NCBI RefSeq assembly: GCF_013317235.1
Contig: NZ_WLCM01000012.1
Location: 25,001-89,000 of the forward strand
Direction: 5' to 3'
DNA: 64,000 bases
From: Leisingera sp. ANG59
GTDB taxonomy: Bacteria; Pseudomonadota; Alphaproteobacteria; Rhodobacterales; Rhodobacteraceae
The position numbers were made by a program, and so were the translations under genes. The notes below the pieces were generated by a model. The model ran no database searches. It saw only the letters and a list, made by a program, of their open reading frames with translations, and had not been told where the DNA came from. Shown piece after piece: positions 1-8,855 of this stretch (its first letter is position 1; each line of letters starts with the position of its first letter).

Positions 1-1303
1 CCCCCCCGCAGCCGCTGAACTTGGAGACCTCACGGGTCAGCTGACCGGCGTCAGACGACAGCTGCTGGCTGGCGGCAGAAGTTTCCTCCACCATCGCCGC
101 ATTCTGCTGGGTCACCTGATCCAGCTGCGAAACACCCAGGTTGATCTCGCTGAGTGAGGCCGCCTGTTCCTTGGCGCCGGTGGCGATACTGCTGATGTGG
201 CTGGAGATGGTGCCGACGCTGCAAATGATCTCTTTCAATTCTGCGCCGGTGCGGCCCACCAGGTCGACACCGCTGGCCACCTGCTGCTTGCTCTCGCTGA
301 TCAGCTGCTTGATCTCCCCCGCCGCCCCGGCTGAACGCTGCGCCAGTGCCCGCACCTCGGAGGCCACAACCGCAAAACCGCGGCCCGCATCGCCGGCGCG
401 CGCCGCCTCCACCCCGGCATTCAGCGCCAGGAGATTGGTCTGAAAGGCGATGTCATCGATCATACCGATGATCTTGGCGATCTCCTCCGAGGACATCTCG
501 ATCTGAGACATCGCGGCCACCGCATCCTCGACGACCCGGCCGCTGCGCTCTGCCGCGGTCTTTGCCTCGCTGACGATCCCCTCCACCTTCTCAGCACCTT
601 CTGCCGCAGAATGCACGGTGGAGGTCAGCTCCTCGATGGCCGCCGCCGTTTCCTCCAGCGTCGCGGCCTGGCTTTCAGTGCGCTGCGACAGGTCGCTGGC
701 GGCCTTTGAAATCTCATCGGACGTGCGCCCTACTGCATCCGACACCCGGGTGACAGCACCAATCGCCGTTTGAAGCTGCTCGGCAGAGCGGTTGAAGGCC
801 TCGCCCAGCGCGGCGATATCCGCCTGTTCCGACAGCGTGACGCGGACCCCGAGGTCGCCCTGGCTCATTGCCTCCAGACCGCGGGCGATTTCCTGCAAGC
901 CGCGGCGGCGCACGGTTACATCGGTCGCCACTTTCACCACCTGGAAGACGGAGCCATCCGGCCCGGAAACCGGCGCATAGGTGGCCTGGATCCAAATGGT
1001 CTCTCCGGTCTTGGTCACCCGTGGAAACTGATCGGTAAACACCCGGCCCTGCGCCAATTCCTTCCAGAACGACTTGTATTCCCCGCCGGCCGCCAACTCC
1101 GGCGCCACAAACATCGAGTGATGCCTGCCCGCGACTTCCTCCAGGCTGTAACCCAGCGCAGAGAGGAAATTGGCATTGGCCGTCAAAATGGTGCCGTCAG
1201 GTTTGAACTGGATGGTAGCCTGCGTGCGGTCGACCATACCGGCAATAATTTCTGCACTGCTGGGCTGCTCTGCAGGTTTGGCCGTCTTGGTTTTGAAAAA
1301 CAT
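1..1303 (-). CDS. Soluble methyl-accepting chemotaxis protein with PAS domain (3' end outside window)
   Basis: This is a cytoplasmic chemoreceptor that should signal to a CheA/CheW complex. The 434 visible codons begin at ATG 1303, preceded by a GGAG-type ribosome site, and run off the left edge of the window. Residues about 15-130 read as a PAS sensor. A HAMP-like linker follows (about 135-190), then the long helical MCP signalling domain with the conserved tip EVRALAQRSAGAAGEIK. I see no membrane segment, so the sensed signal is probably internal, such as redox state or a bound cofactor. The C-terminus is missing, so adaptation sites and any CheR-docking tail cannot be judged. Family call is firm; ligand unknown. 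Confidence 0.92.
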   Translation of the reverse strand, partial: MFFKTKTAKPAEQPSSAEIIAGMVDRTQATIQFKPDGTILTANANFLSALGYSLEEVAGRHHSMFVAPELAAGGEYKSFWKELAQGRVFTDQFPRVTKTGETIWIQATYAPVSGPDGSVFQVVKVATDVTVRRRGLQEIARGLEAMSQGDLGVRVTLSEQADIAALGEAFNRSAEQLQTAIGAVTRVSDAVGRTSDEISKAASDLSQRTESQAATLEETAAAIEELTSTVHSAAEGAEKVEGIVSEAKTAAERSGRVVEDAVAAMSQIEMSSEEIAKIIGMIDDIAFQTNLLALNAGVEAARAGDAGRGFAVVASEVRALAQRSAGAAGEIKQLISESKQQVASGVDLVGRTGAELKEIICSVGTISSHISSIATGAKEQAASLSEINLGVSQLDQVTQQNAAMVEETSAASQQLSSDAGQLTREVSKFSGCGG

Positions 1304-1763
1304 TTATCTCTCCGCACGTTCCTGATTCTAAAAGGGTCGCGCAAAGCTAGCGTCAAACCGGCAGAAAATTCTTAATCCCGCAGAGCCCCTCTCAGCCCCC
1401 CCTGCAGCACCCGCCCGGCACCCGGTATTGCAACATCCCCGGCGCGTCTCCGCAACACCGCCAACTCAGCGCTGCTGAGAGCTTGAAAGGCGCTCTATCC
1501 GGCTGAAATTGGAAGTTTGGACCGCACCCGCACCTGCAGGCCCAGGCCGCCTCTTCCGGAACCGGACCTTCCGCGCTGATCCGACTGACCAAGCCAAGCT
1601 CACCACCCAATTATCAACTTTAAGGTGTATTTTTCTTGATAAAGCATACATTAGGTGTACCCTGTCTCGGCATGCCATCAGCCGGCAGTGCGGCAGTGCG
1701 GCAGTGCGGCATTGAGAAACCGGTTTCACTCCGGCTGCAACAAACCAGGGGACTGCCCGTGAT
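1304..1763. other. Intergenic region between divergent chemoreceptor and histidine kinase genes
   Basis: About 460 bases without a convincing gene; short open frames here lack ribosome sites and family resemblance. It should hold promoters for both flanking genes. The only structure I see is an AT-rich patch around 1618-1660, in which the heptamer AGGTGTA occurs twice about 31 bases apart, and the tandem octamer repeat listed separately. Confidence 0.5.
1682..1713. repeat. Tandem octamer repeat, four units
   Basis: The octamer GCGGCAGT occurs in four consecutive copies, the two central ones perfect and the outer ones with one mismatch each. It lies about 50 bases before the start of the histidine kinase gene. 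Units of eight change spacing rather than reading frame when they slip. Confidence 0.8.
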
Positions 1764-3239
1764 ATGACATATGCCAGTCAAACCGGTACTCAGCCGCCGC
1801 CTCTCTTGCGCATCCCCGCCAGCCAGAAGGCCCACTTCGCCGCTGCCCTGCTGACCGCTGCCGGGCTGCTGTTCGATTACCTGACCCCGCTGGGTGTGGC
1901 GGCAGGCCTGATTTACACCGCAGCCGTCCTTTGCACGATTTGGGCCACCAAGCCAGCCACAGCTTACACTGTTGCGGTGGCCGGATCCGCGCTGACGATT
2001 CTCGGCTACCTGCTGTTCCACCGTGCGGGGGTCACTGAATGGATAGTTGTGGCCAACAGGGGGCTGACACTTCTGACCCTGTGGATCTTCGCCTTCATGG
2101 TCTACTGGCAGAAGTCCATTCAGATTTCACTGGAGCGGAAACAGAATGAGCTGATGGCCATCCGCGACAACAGCGTCGAGGGGATGGTCACCATCGATTC
2201 GCAGGGAAAAATCCAAAGTTTCAACCGCGCCTGCCAGCAGATCTTCGGCTACAGTGCAGAGGAGGTGGCCGGCAAGAATATCAGCTTATTGATGCCAACC
2301 CCCTACCGGTCGGAACACGATGGCTACACCCGAAACGACTTCAAAACCTGGCAGCAAGAATACATTGGCGCCAGCCGCGAGTTTCAGGGACAGCGCAAGG
2401 ATGGCACCACCTTCCCGCTTACCGCCTCGGTCAGCGAGATCCGGGTCGGCGGTCATCTCCTTTTCAGCGGCATTTTCCGCGACATCTCAGAACAGAAGCG
2501 CGCCGAGGCAGAACGGGAAAGATTCATCGAGGACCTGTCCCGGTCGAACCGCGACCTGGATGATTTCGCCTATGTGGCGTCCCACGATTTGCGGGCGCCC
2601 TTGCGGGTGATCGACAACGCCTCCACCTGGCTGGAGGAGGATCTGGCGGGCACCCTGGACGAGGACAGCCGAGAAAACCTGCAGCTGCTCCGCTCCCGGG
2701 TGGCACGGATGGACCGGCTGCTGGACGATCTGCTGGAATATTCCCGGATCGGGCGCAAGAGCGACCAGCGGTACCAGCAGCTGATGCTGGGTGACGCGCT
2801 GATGCAGGAGGTGCTGATGCTGGTGGACCAGCCAGAGGGCTTCACGGTCCGTATCGACCCTGCCTTCAAAAACATCCAGCTTGTGAACATGCCACTGAAA
2901 CAGATTTTCGCCAATCTTATCTCCAACGCGATCAAGCACAGTGAAACCGGCACCGGCAATGTGGATGTGACCCTGCAGGATACGGACGGGCACTGGGTCT
3001 TCTCGGTCGCTGACGACGGCCCCGGTATCGCTCCAGAGTTCCATGAGAAGATCTTTATGATGTTCCAGACGCTTAAATCACGGGATCAGGTGGAGGGCAG
3101 CGGCATGGGCCTGTCCATTGTCCAGAAACATGTGCAGCAGGCAGGCGGCACGATTTCCGTTCAATCCGCCGAGGGTGAAGGGTGCGAATTCCGCTTCACC
3201 TGGCCCAAACACCAGCCCGCCGCCACAGGAGGCAACTGA
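1764..3239 (+). CDS. Membrane-bound PAS sensor histidine kinase
   Basis: A 491-residue sensor kinase. The N-terminus (about 23-115) is hydrophobic with three or four membrane segments and almost no periplasmic loop. A PAS domain follows (about 130-240), then a HisKA domain with the phosphoacceptor His274 in SHDLRAPL, and a HATPase domain with N box (NLISNAIKH), G1 (DDGPGIAP) and G2 (GSGMGLSIV). The H-box resembles phytochrome/FixL-type kinases. The next gene, a lone receiver, starts one base after the stop and is the obvious partner. The ATG start has only a distant GGGG-type ribosome site. The signal is unknown; a tightly membrane-packed sensor plus PAS would suit redox or gas sensing, which is inference. 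Confidence 0.93.
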   Translation: MTYASQTGTQPPPLLRIPASQKAHFAAALLTAAGLLFDYLTPLGVAAGLIYTAAVLCTIWATKPATAYTVAVAGSALTILGYLLFHRAGVTEWIVVANRGLTLLTLWIFAFMVYWQKSIQISLERKQNELMAIRDNSVEGMVTIDSQGKIQSFNRACQQIFGYSAEEVAGKNISLLMPTPYRSEHDGYTRNDFKTWQQEYIGASREFQGQRKDGTTFPLTASVSEIRVGGHLLFSGIFRDISEQKRAEAERERFIEDLSRSNRDLDDFAYVASHDLRAPLRVIDNASTWLEEDLAGTLDEDSRENLQLLRSRVARMDRLLDDLLEYSRIGRKSDQRYQQLMLGDALMQEVLMLVDQPEGFTVRIDPAFKNIQLVNMPLKQIFANLISNAIKHSETGTGNVDVTLQDTDGHWVFSVADDGPGIAPEFHEKIFMMFQTLKSRDQVEGSGMGLSIVQKHVQQAGGTISVQSAEGEGCEFRFTWPKHQPAATGGN

Positions 3240-3240
3240 C

Positions 3241-3702
3241 ATGGAACATGCAACCGGCACCCCGGCCGCCCGCAGAGAGCTGAACATCCTGCTTGTCGAT
3301 GACGATGACGGCGACGCCAAGGCGGTGCGGCGCGCCTTCCGCAAGGCCAATATCGCAAATCATATCACCAGGGCCGTTGACGGCATCGACGCGCTTGACA
3401 TCCTGCGCGGCACCAGCGGCAAAACCAGGCTTGCAACCCCCTATGTGGTTCTGGCCGACATCAACATGCCGCGGATGAACGGCATCGACCTGGTCGGGGC
3501 GCTGCGCCGCGACCCCGTGCTGCACAATGCGGTGGTGTTCTTCCTGACCACTTCCAGCGACCAGCAGGACATTGCGGCGGCCTACGACCTGAATGCAGCG
3601 GGCTATATCACCAAGGAAACCGCCGGGCGTGATTTCCTGCGGCTTGTCAACATGATGGACCGTTACTGGCGGATCATCGAGCTGCCAGCCCCGGAACACT
3701 AA
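3241..3702 (+). CDS. Single-domain response regulator (Rcp1-like)
   Basis: A 153-residue receiver-only protein without output domain. The acidic pocket (LLVDDDDGD) is followed by the phosphoacceptor Asp73 in ADINMPRMNG, the conserved Thr/Ser (FFLTTSS) and Lys125 (YITKE). The spacing and the DDDDGD signature match the Rcp1/CheY-like receivers usually paired with phytochrome-type kinases. It is co-transcribed with the preceding kinase with a one-base gap. With no DNA-binding domain it must act by protein contact or in a phosphorelay; the downstream partner is not in the window. Confidence 0.93.
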   Translation: MEHATGTPAARRELNILLVDDDDGDAKAVRRAFRKANIANHITRAVDGIDALDILRGTSGKTRLATPYVVLADINMPRMNGIDLVGALRRDPVLHNAVVFFLTTSSDQQDIAAAYDLNAAGYITKETAGRDFLRLVNMMDRYWRIIELPAPEH

Positions 3703-3743
3703 CCTGCCAGCCTCCGTGCCCGCGCCTGTTCCGGCCTGCAGCC

Positions 3744-4391
3744 CTATGCCAGGCCTTTCACCCAATCAAAGGCTGCGGCACAAGCCGCGTCCAGATTGTG
3801 ATCCAGGCCAAAACCGGTCACGGTTTTGCGCGGCTTCAGATCGTGATCGCCATCCTCCAGCCAGCACAGGCTGATCGCATCTGACAGTGCGTACCCCTGT
3901 ACGTCTGCCCGTGTGCCAAAGGGATCGCGGCTGCCCTGGCAGATCAGCGCGGGCGCCTTCAACCCCTCCAGATGCGCGGTCCGCAGGCGCTCAGGCTTGC
4001 CGGGCGGATGAAACGGGTAACCAAGGCAGAGAACTCCGCAAATGCGCCCCTCCGCATAAAGGGTGTCAGCAATCATGCTGGCCACACGGCCGCCCAGGGA
4101 CTTGCCACCGATGATCAGCGGCCCCTCGCAGGCGAGACGGCTGACCGCCGCTAGGAACTCCACCTGCAGCTTCTCCGCCTTTGGCGGTGGCCGCTTCGCC
4201 CCGCCATTGCGGCGTTCGGCCATATAGCCGAATTCAAACCGCGCCACCCGCAGCCCGCGGCCTGCAAGCCCTGAAGCAATGGCTTCCATGAACGGGGTGT
4301 CCATGGCCGCCCCGGCCCCATGCGCCAGCAGAACCGTCGCGCGGTCGCCGCTGCCGCCGCTCAGAAGAAAGGGATACTCGATCAATTTCAC
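3744..4391 (-). CDS. Alpha/beta-hydrolase (KANL3/Tex30-like dienelactone hydrolase fold)
   Basis: A 215-residue cytosolic hydrolase. The oxyanion region HGAGAAMDTPFM, the nucleophile elbow GGKSLGG (Ser98), the acid Asp156 in GSRDPFG and His183 in DGDHDLKPRK give a complete catalytic triad. Arrangement and size match the KANL3/Tex30 branch, which has no settled substrate in bacteria. The first possible start is GTG 4391 with a weak ribosome site. The gene is not tightly coupled to neighbours; it converges on the response regulator gene with a 41-base gap. Confidence 0.85.
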   Translation of the reverse strand: MKLIEYPFLLSGGSGDRATVLLAHGAGAAMDTPFMEAIASGLAGRGLRVARFEFGYMAERRNGGAKRPPPKAEKLQVEFLAAVSRLACEGPLIIGGKSLGGRVASMIADTLYAEGRICGVLCLGYPFHPPGKPERLRTAHLEGLKAPALICQGSRDPFGTRADVQGYALSDAISLCWLEDGDHDLKPRKTVTGFGLDHNLDAACAAAFDWVKGLA

Positions 4392-4776
4392 GCTCTTGGA
4401 AAAACTTGCCTGCCACCGCTTTTAGCAGCATCGCCCGCATCGTCCATCCCTCCTGCAGTTCGGCTCTGGCCTCAACGCCGCCCGCTTGCTCAGCCGCCCG
4501 TCGCCGGGAACCCCCGCTGCAAGGCGTATCGACAATCACCCAGCGGCAGTAGCCTGTGCCGGCGGAAAGCCACCGCCATCACCTCCCCGGCCGCGCTGCG
4601 AACGGTCGAGCGTCATTCCTTCGGACCGGCCTTGCGATCGCTGCATTACAGCTCGGATGGCGTGCGTGCCCTCTCGGCAGATTTGCTTTGCAAATCGCCT
4701 GCTGGGTAACCGCACGTGGCGCTGCCGTGACGACCTTGCCCCATAGCGCTTCCACTCCGGCGTATGGATCGCACCA
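4392..4776. other. Gene-free interval with one small perfect hairpin
   Basis: About 385 bases between two genes on the minus strand. No frame here shows family features. A perfect 7-bp hairpin (4680-4686 with 4690-4696, loop TTT) lies downstream of the sensor kinase gene on the minus strand and could mark its transcript end, but no T-run follows it. Confidence 0.4.
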
Positions 4777-6147
4777 TCAAACCGTGGGGTCGAACATCCA
4801 GGTATCGAAAAACACCTCCACCCGCAGGCCCGGTTCGGCATCGGACAGCTTCAATTCGGCCCCGTGCAGACCGGCGACTGCCGCCACCAGACTGAGCCCC
4901 AAACCGCTGCCCGGTGTCGTCCGGCTCCGCTCCAGCCGGTAGAGGCGGCGCAGCACCTTGCCGCGCTCTTCTTCTGGGATCCCGGGGCCGTGGTCCCGCA
5001 CGGACAGAACAGTTGACGCCCCCTCCTGCCGCAGCGACAGGCGGATGGCGGAGCCTTGCGGAGTATGGCGCAGCGCATTCTCGATCAGGTTGGCCAGCAG
5101 CTGACCCAGAAGTGCACGGTCGCCGGAAATGGTGGCGGGTTCCTCCGGCAGGCTGAGGCTGAGGCTGCGGCCCTGCTCCTCTGCCGCCGGCTCGTAAATC
5201 TCCGCAAAGGTTGCCGCCAGCTCGCACAGATCCACCGTCTCGAACCGCGCACGCGGCGCGCCACCCTCCAGCTGGGCGATCTGCAGCAGCGCCTGGAATG
5301 TGCTGGTGATGCCGCGGGCTTCCTCCAGCGCCGTGTCCACCAGCGCCAGGGCCTCTTCCGGCAGGTCCGGAGTGTCCTGCAGGCGCTGAAGCTGCACCGC
5401 CAGCCGCTGGATCGGGGTTTTCAGATCATGGGCGATATCCGCCGACACCTGCCGCAGCGCCTCGGTGGACTGCTGCTGCGCTTCCGCCATGCGGTTCACG
5501 CTGCGGCCGATGCGGGCAATATCGCCCTGACGGCCAGGCATCTGCGGCACCCGGGCACCCAGATCACCGGAGGTCAGCGCCGACAGCGTGGCTTCAATCC
5601 CCGCCAGCGACCGGGCAAAACGCCGCGCCAGCAGCACCCCGCCCAGCACCGCGGCGGCAATGGCCGGAAGCAGGCTGAACAGCACCACCCTCAGATAGGT
5701 CTGGCGCAGCTCATCCAGCGGCCTAGCGCTTTGCGCAACCGTCAGCAGGCCGCCATGAATATAGGCGCTGAGCGAAATGAAGCGGCCCGCGATCTCCACT
5801 GGCGCCGGGCCCAGCGCCACCACCCGGAATCCCTCTTGCTGCTGCATGATGGCAGCATTGCCAGCCACGATCCGCCCGCCGGGCCACCGGTAGCTGAGCA
5901 GGCGGCGCTGCGGGTCTGTCTCGGCCGTCTCGGCATTGACCAGCGCCGCCAGCGCCGAGGCAGAGGGCGTCGCGCGGAACCCCGCCATGTCCTGCATCAG
6001 GCTTTCCCGGATGGCCCGGTCCTGTGTGCCGTGCGCCACATAATAGGTAACCCCGAGACTCAGCGCGCTGGCGATGACAAACAGCAGCGACAGCCACAGC
6101 GACTGCCGCACCGGCGAGGAGCGCAGCAGTACGCGCGCACGGCTCAT
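4777..6147 (-). CDS. OmpR-partner sensor histidine kinase with HAMP domain
   Basis: A 456-residue membrane kinase. It has a first membrane segment near residue 20-40, a periplasmic sensor loop, a second segment around 160-185, HAMP, a HisKA box with the phospho-His in ADIAHDLKTPIQRL, and a HATPase domain (LIENALRHTPQGS, RDHGPGIPEEE, GSGLGLSLVAAV). I place the start at ATG 6147, four bases after the regulator's stop codon. An upstream in-frame TTG at 6162 would overlap the regulator. It forms an operon with the OmpR-type regulator and lies divergent to a DegP-like protease, which suggests an envelope-stress role. That role is inferred from neighbourhood only. Confidence 0.93.
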   Translation of the reverse strand: MSRARVLLRSSPVRQSLWLSLLFVIASALSLGVTYYVAHGTQDRAIRESLMQDMAGFRATPSASALAALVNAETAETDPQRRLLSYRWPGGRIVAGNAAIMQQQEGFRVVALGPAPVEIAGRFISLSAYIHGGLLTVAQSARPLDELRQTYLRVVLFSLLPAIAAAVLGGVLLARRFARSLAGIEATLSALTSGDLGARVPQMPGRQGDIARIGRSVNRMAEAQQQSTEALRQVSADIAHDLKTPIQRLAVQLQRLQDTPDLPEEALALVDTALEEARGITSTFQALLQIAQLEGGAPRARFETVDLCELAATFAEIYEPAAEEQGRSLSLSLPEEPATISGDRALLGQLLANLIENALRHTPQGSAIRLSLRQEGASTVLSVRDHGPGIPEEERGKVLRRLYRLERSRTTPGSGLGLSLVAAVAGLHGAELKLSDAEPGLRVEVFFDTWMFDPTV

Positions 6148-6151
6148 GGCA

Positions 6152-6823
6152 TCAACCGGCAATACGGTACCCCGCGCCGCGCACGGTTTCGATCAGGCCG
6201 CTGCCGAAGGGCCGGTCCACTTTGGACCGCAACCGCGAGATATGGGTTTCGACCACGTTGGTCTGCGGGTCGAAACTGATGTCCCAGACCGCTTCCAGCA
6301 GCATGGTCCGGGTCTGCACCCGCCCCTTGCGGCGCAACATGTGCTCCAGCAGGCGGAACTCGCGCGGCAGCAACTCGATCTCCTGGCCCGCACGGGTGAC
6401 CCTGCGGCGGACCAGATCCATCTCCAGATCCCCCGCCCGCAGCACGGTCTCCTGCTTCTGCAGCCCCGGACGGCGGGCCAGCGCCGCCACCCGTGCCGCC
6501 AGCTCGCCAAAGGCAAAGGGCTTGACCAGGTAGTCATCCGCCCCCGCCTCCAGCCCCTCGATGCGGTCATCCACACCGCTCAGCGCTGTCAGCATGATGG
6601 CAGGTGTCCGCACCCCGGCACCGCGCAGGGTCTTGATCAGGCTCAGCCCGTCCAGCGACGGCAGCATCCGGTCGATGATCAGCACATCGTAATCCGCCGC
6701 GGTTGCCTGCAGCAGCCCCTCGCGGCCATCGGTGACCAGATCCGCGGTATGCCCCTCCTCGCGCAGGCCGGCGGCCACATAGGGACCGGTCGTGGCATCG
6801 TCTTCTATCACCAGGATCTTCAA
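6152..6823 (-). CDS. OmpR/PhoB-family response regulator
   Basis: A 223-residue regulator: receiver domain (acidic IEDD, phospho-Asp in LIIDRMLPSLDG, Lys in YLVKPF) and a C-terminal winged helix (RREFRLLEHMLRRKGRVQTR, ETHISRLRSKVD). I chose the TTG start at 6823 because it has a GGGGA ribosome site and gives the usual family length beginning MKILVIEDD. An ATG at 6883 would add 20 residues unlike the family. It is co-transcribed with the sensor kinase (two-base gap between stop and kinase ATG). The likely target is its own operon and the divergent protease gene. Confidence 0.9.
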   Translation of the reverse strand: MKILVIEDDATTGPYVAAGLREEGHTADLVTDGREGLLQATAADYDVLIIDRMLPSLDGLSLIKTLRGAGVRTPAIMLTALSGVDDRIEGLEAGADDYLVKPFAFGELAARVAALARRPGLQKQETVLRAGDLEMDLVRRRVTRAGQEIELLPREFRLLEHMLRRKGRVQTRTMLLEAVWDISFDPQTNVVETHISRLRSKVDRPFGSGLIETVRGAGYRIAG

Positions 6824-6884
6824 GCCATTCCCCGCTTTGCTGCGCCTTCCGGTTCTTACACCGGATCCGGTTTCAGCACACATT

Positions 6885-6894
6885 ACAGATCTGT
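6885..6894. promoter_or_regulatory. Perfect 10-base palindrome between regulator and protease genes
   Basis: ACAGATCTGT, centred in the 144-base divergent interval and flanked by AT-rich sequence. It lies about 62 bases from the regulator start and 74 from the protease start. It could be an operator, but OmpR-family proteins usually bind direct repeats, so the link to the neighbouring regulator is uncertain. Confidence 0.3.
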
Positions 6895-6967
6895 ATAGAA
6901 TGCGTCAGGCGATTGAAATGAGGGCCTGCCATCTGCCTTGCATCCCTAGTGAAACAAGGAAACGAAG

Positions 6968-8080
6968 ATGCCCCAGACCAAAGCTCCCAAACGGTTCACC
7001 TTTGCCCTGACCGCCGCCGCCTCAGCAGCCGCAATAATGGCTCTGGCGCCCGCCCCCGCCCTGGCCGTGCCTGCGGGCGGCTATGCCGATCTGGTCGAAA
7101 CCATTTCCCCGGCCGTCGTCTTTGTCGAGGTCACCGCCAAGGCAGAACCCGCCGCGGACCGGCAGGGAATGCCCAATGACAAGTTCATGGAAGAATTCAT
7201 GCGCCGCTTTGGCGGCCGCGCGCCGGACTTCGGCAACAGCCGCCCGGTCAAGGGCGCAGGCTCCGGTTTCGTGATCTCTGAGGGCGGTCTGATCGTCACC
7301 AACCACCATGTGATCGACAATGCCCAAACCGTGACCGTAACCCTCTCCGACGGCAGCAAGCATGATGCCGAGGTGATTGGCGCCGACCCGCTGACCGACA
7401 TCGCATTGCTGAAGGTCGAGACGGATGCGCCGCTGACCGCGGTGGAATTCGGTGCCTCCGATGAATTGCGCGTCGGGGACGAGGTGCTCGCCATGGGCAG
7501 CCCCTTCGGCCTTGCGGGCACCGTGACCTCCGGCATCGTCTCGGCCACCTCGCGCAACATCAACTCAGGCCCGTTTGACGACTTCATCCAGACCGATGCA
7601 GCCATAAACAAGGGCAACTCCGGCGGCCCGCTGTTCAATGCCGAAGGCGAGGTCGTCGGCGTCAACACGATGATCTACTCGCCGGGCGGCGGCTCCGTCG
7701 GCATCGGCTTTGCAGTGCCGTCCGATATGGCTCAGAAGATCGTTGCCGACCTCGAAGACGACGGTGAGATCACCCGCGGCTGGCTCGGTGTGCAGATCAA
7801 GCCGCTCTCTGAGGATGCCGCCAATGTGCTGGGCCGCGAGGCCGGCAAGGGCGTGGTGATCGAAGGCGTCGAGACCGGCAGCCCGGCGGCAGAGGCAGGG
7901 CTGAAACCCGGCGACGTGGTGCTGCGGTTCGGCACGGTGGAGATCCATGAACTGCGCGACCTGACGGCCGCAGTGGCCGTGAACGCCCCGGGCAAGGAAG
8001 CCCAGATCGAGGTCCTGCGCAAGGGCAAGGAAGTAACCCTGGACGTGACCCTGGGCGACCGGTCCAGCCAGGACGCCTGA
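6968..8080 (+). CDS. Periplasmic DegP/HtrA-like serine protease with one PDZ domain
   Basis: A 370-residue trypsin-fold protease for envelope quality control. A signal peptide (about residues 1-35, ending near ALA) is followed by the protease domain with a complete triad: His114 in TNHHVID, Asp144 in DPLTDIALLKV and Ser218 in GNSGGPLFN. One C-terminal PDZ domain (about 265-360) carries GWLGVQIKPL and SPAAEAGLKPGDVVL. Classical DegP/DegQ have two PDZ domains, so this resembles a DegS-like or shortened DegQ architecture but without a membrane anchor. It lies divergent from the two-component pair, which may control it. Confidence 0.93.
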   Translation: MPQTKAPKRFTFALTAAASAAAIMALAPAPALAVPAGGYADLVETISPAVVFVEVTAKAEPAADRQGMPNDKFMEEFMRRFGGRAPDFGNSRPVKGAGSGFVISEGGLIVTNHHVIDNAQTVTVTLSDGSKHDAEVIGADPLTDIALLKVETDAPLTAVEFGASDELRVGDEVLAMGSPFGLAGTVTSGIVSATSRNINSGPFDDFIQTDAAINKGNSGGPLFNAEGEVVGVNTMIYSPGGGSVGIGFAVPSDMAQKIVADLEDDGEITRGWLGVQIKPLSEDAANVLGREAGKGVVIEGVETGSPAAEAGLKPGDVVLRFGTVEIHELRDLTAAVAVNAPGKEAQIEVLRKGKEVTLDVTLGDRSSQDA

Positions 8081-8092
8081 CTCTAAGGCCCA

Positions 8093-8119
8093 TTCCCTGC
8101 CTGGGAAACAGGCAGGGAA
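8093..8119. repeat. 11-bp perfect hairpin after the protease gene
   Basis: Arms 8093-8103 and 8109-8119 pair perfectly around a GGAAA loop, 12 bases after the protease stop. No T-run follows, so it may stabilise the 3' end or assist Rho-dependent ending rather than act as a full intrinsic terminator. Confidence 0.6.
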
Positions 8120-8282
8120 ACCATCCGGCGATGGCCGTGGTGGAACCGGAGTGTCCGGCTGAAAAGGAACATCCGCAAGCAACAGAAAACATGGCGACCG
8201 AGGCTGCAAAAACTATTTCTAGTTCATTGCAGCCGCACTCTGTGAATAAGATGCTGTTAGTGCATGGAGAAAGGGAAGACCG

Positions 8283-8855
8283 TTGTACAGGATCCGCCTG
8301 TTTGCCATCCGCCATTCGCGCAGCTTTGAATGGATCTACAAACGCTTGGAACGCGCCATGATCGCGCTGGACCCGCTTCTTGGAAAGATCGGCTATGACC
8401 GGGTTGAGCGCCCGGTCGCCTTTGTCGAAAAATGCGTCAAGACCGTGCTGTTCGATTGCAAGATGTGCGGGCAGTGCGTGCTGTCGTCAACCGGCATGTC
8501 CTGCCCGATGAACTGCCCCAAACAGCTGCGTAACGGCCCCTGCGGCGGCGTCAGGCCAGGCGGTTTCTGCGAGGTCAAGCCGGACATGAAATGCGTTTGG
8601 GCGCTGGCCTGGGACGGGGCGTCGCGGATGAAAGGCGGCGCGCAGATTCACACTGTTCTGCCGCCGGTCGAACGCAACCTCGAAGGATCATCATCCTGGC
8701 TGCGGGTCAGCCGCGAAAAAGCTGCGCATCTGCGGAAAGCCCGGGAAAAACGCCGCACCGCCATTGCGGATGCCTTCCCCGATGCCCGTAAGAACGAACC
8801 CTCCGCCGCGCCGCTGGCAGAGGAGCCCGCGCAGGCCGTGAAAGGCAGCAAGTGA
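8283..8855 (+). CDS. MTHFR C-terminal zinc-domain protein (MetV-like)
   Basis: A 190-residue protein with the MTHFR_C cysteine motif: CKMCGQCVLSSTGMSCPMNC followed by CGGV and FCEV, a metal or Fe-S binding arrangement. In acetogens and some other bacteria such a protein (MetV) partners MetF in a heteromeric methylenetetrahydrofolate reductase. It starts at TTG 8283 with an AAGGGAAG ribosome site. The stop overlaps the ATG of the metF-like gene by one base (TGATG), so the two are translationally coupled. Residues after about 150 are charged and lysine/arginine-rich, with no recognised domain. Whether the complex makes or oxidises methyl-THF is not visible here. Confidence 0.85.
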   Translation: MYRIRLFAIRHSRSFEWIYKRLERAMIALDPLLGKIGYDRVERPVAFVEKCVKTVLFDCKMCGQCVLSSTGMSCPMNCPKQLRNGPCGGVRPGGFCEVKPDMKCVWALAWDGASRMKGGAQIHTVLPPVERNLEGSSSWLRVSREKAAHLRKAREKRRTAIADAFPDARKNEPSAAPLAEEPAQAVKGSK

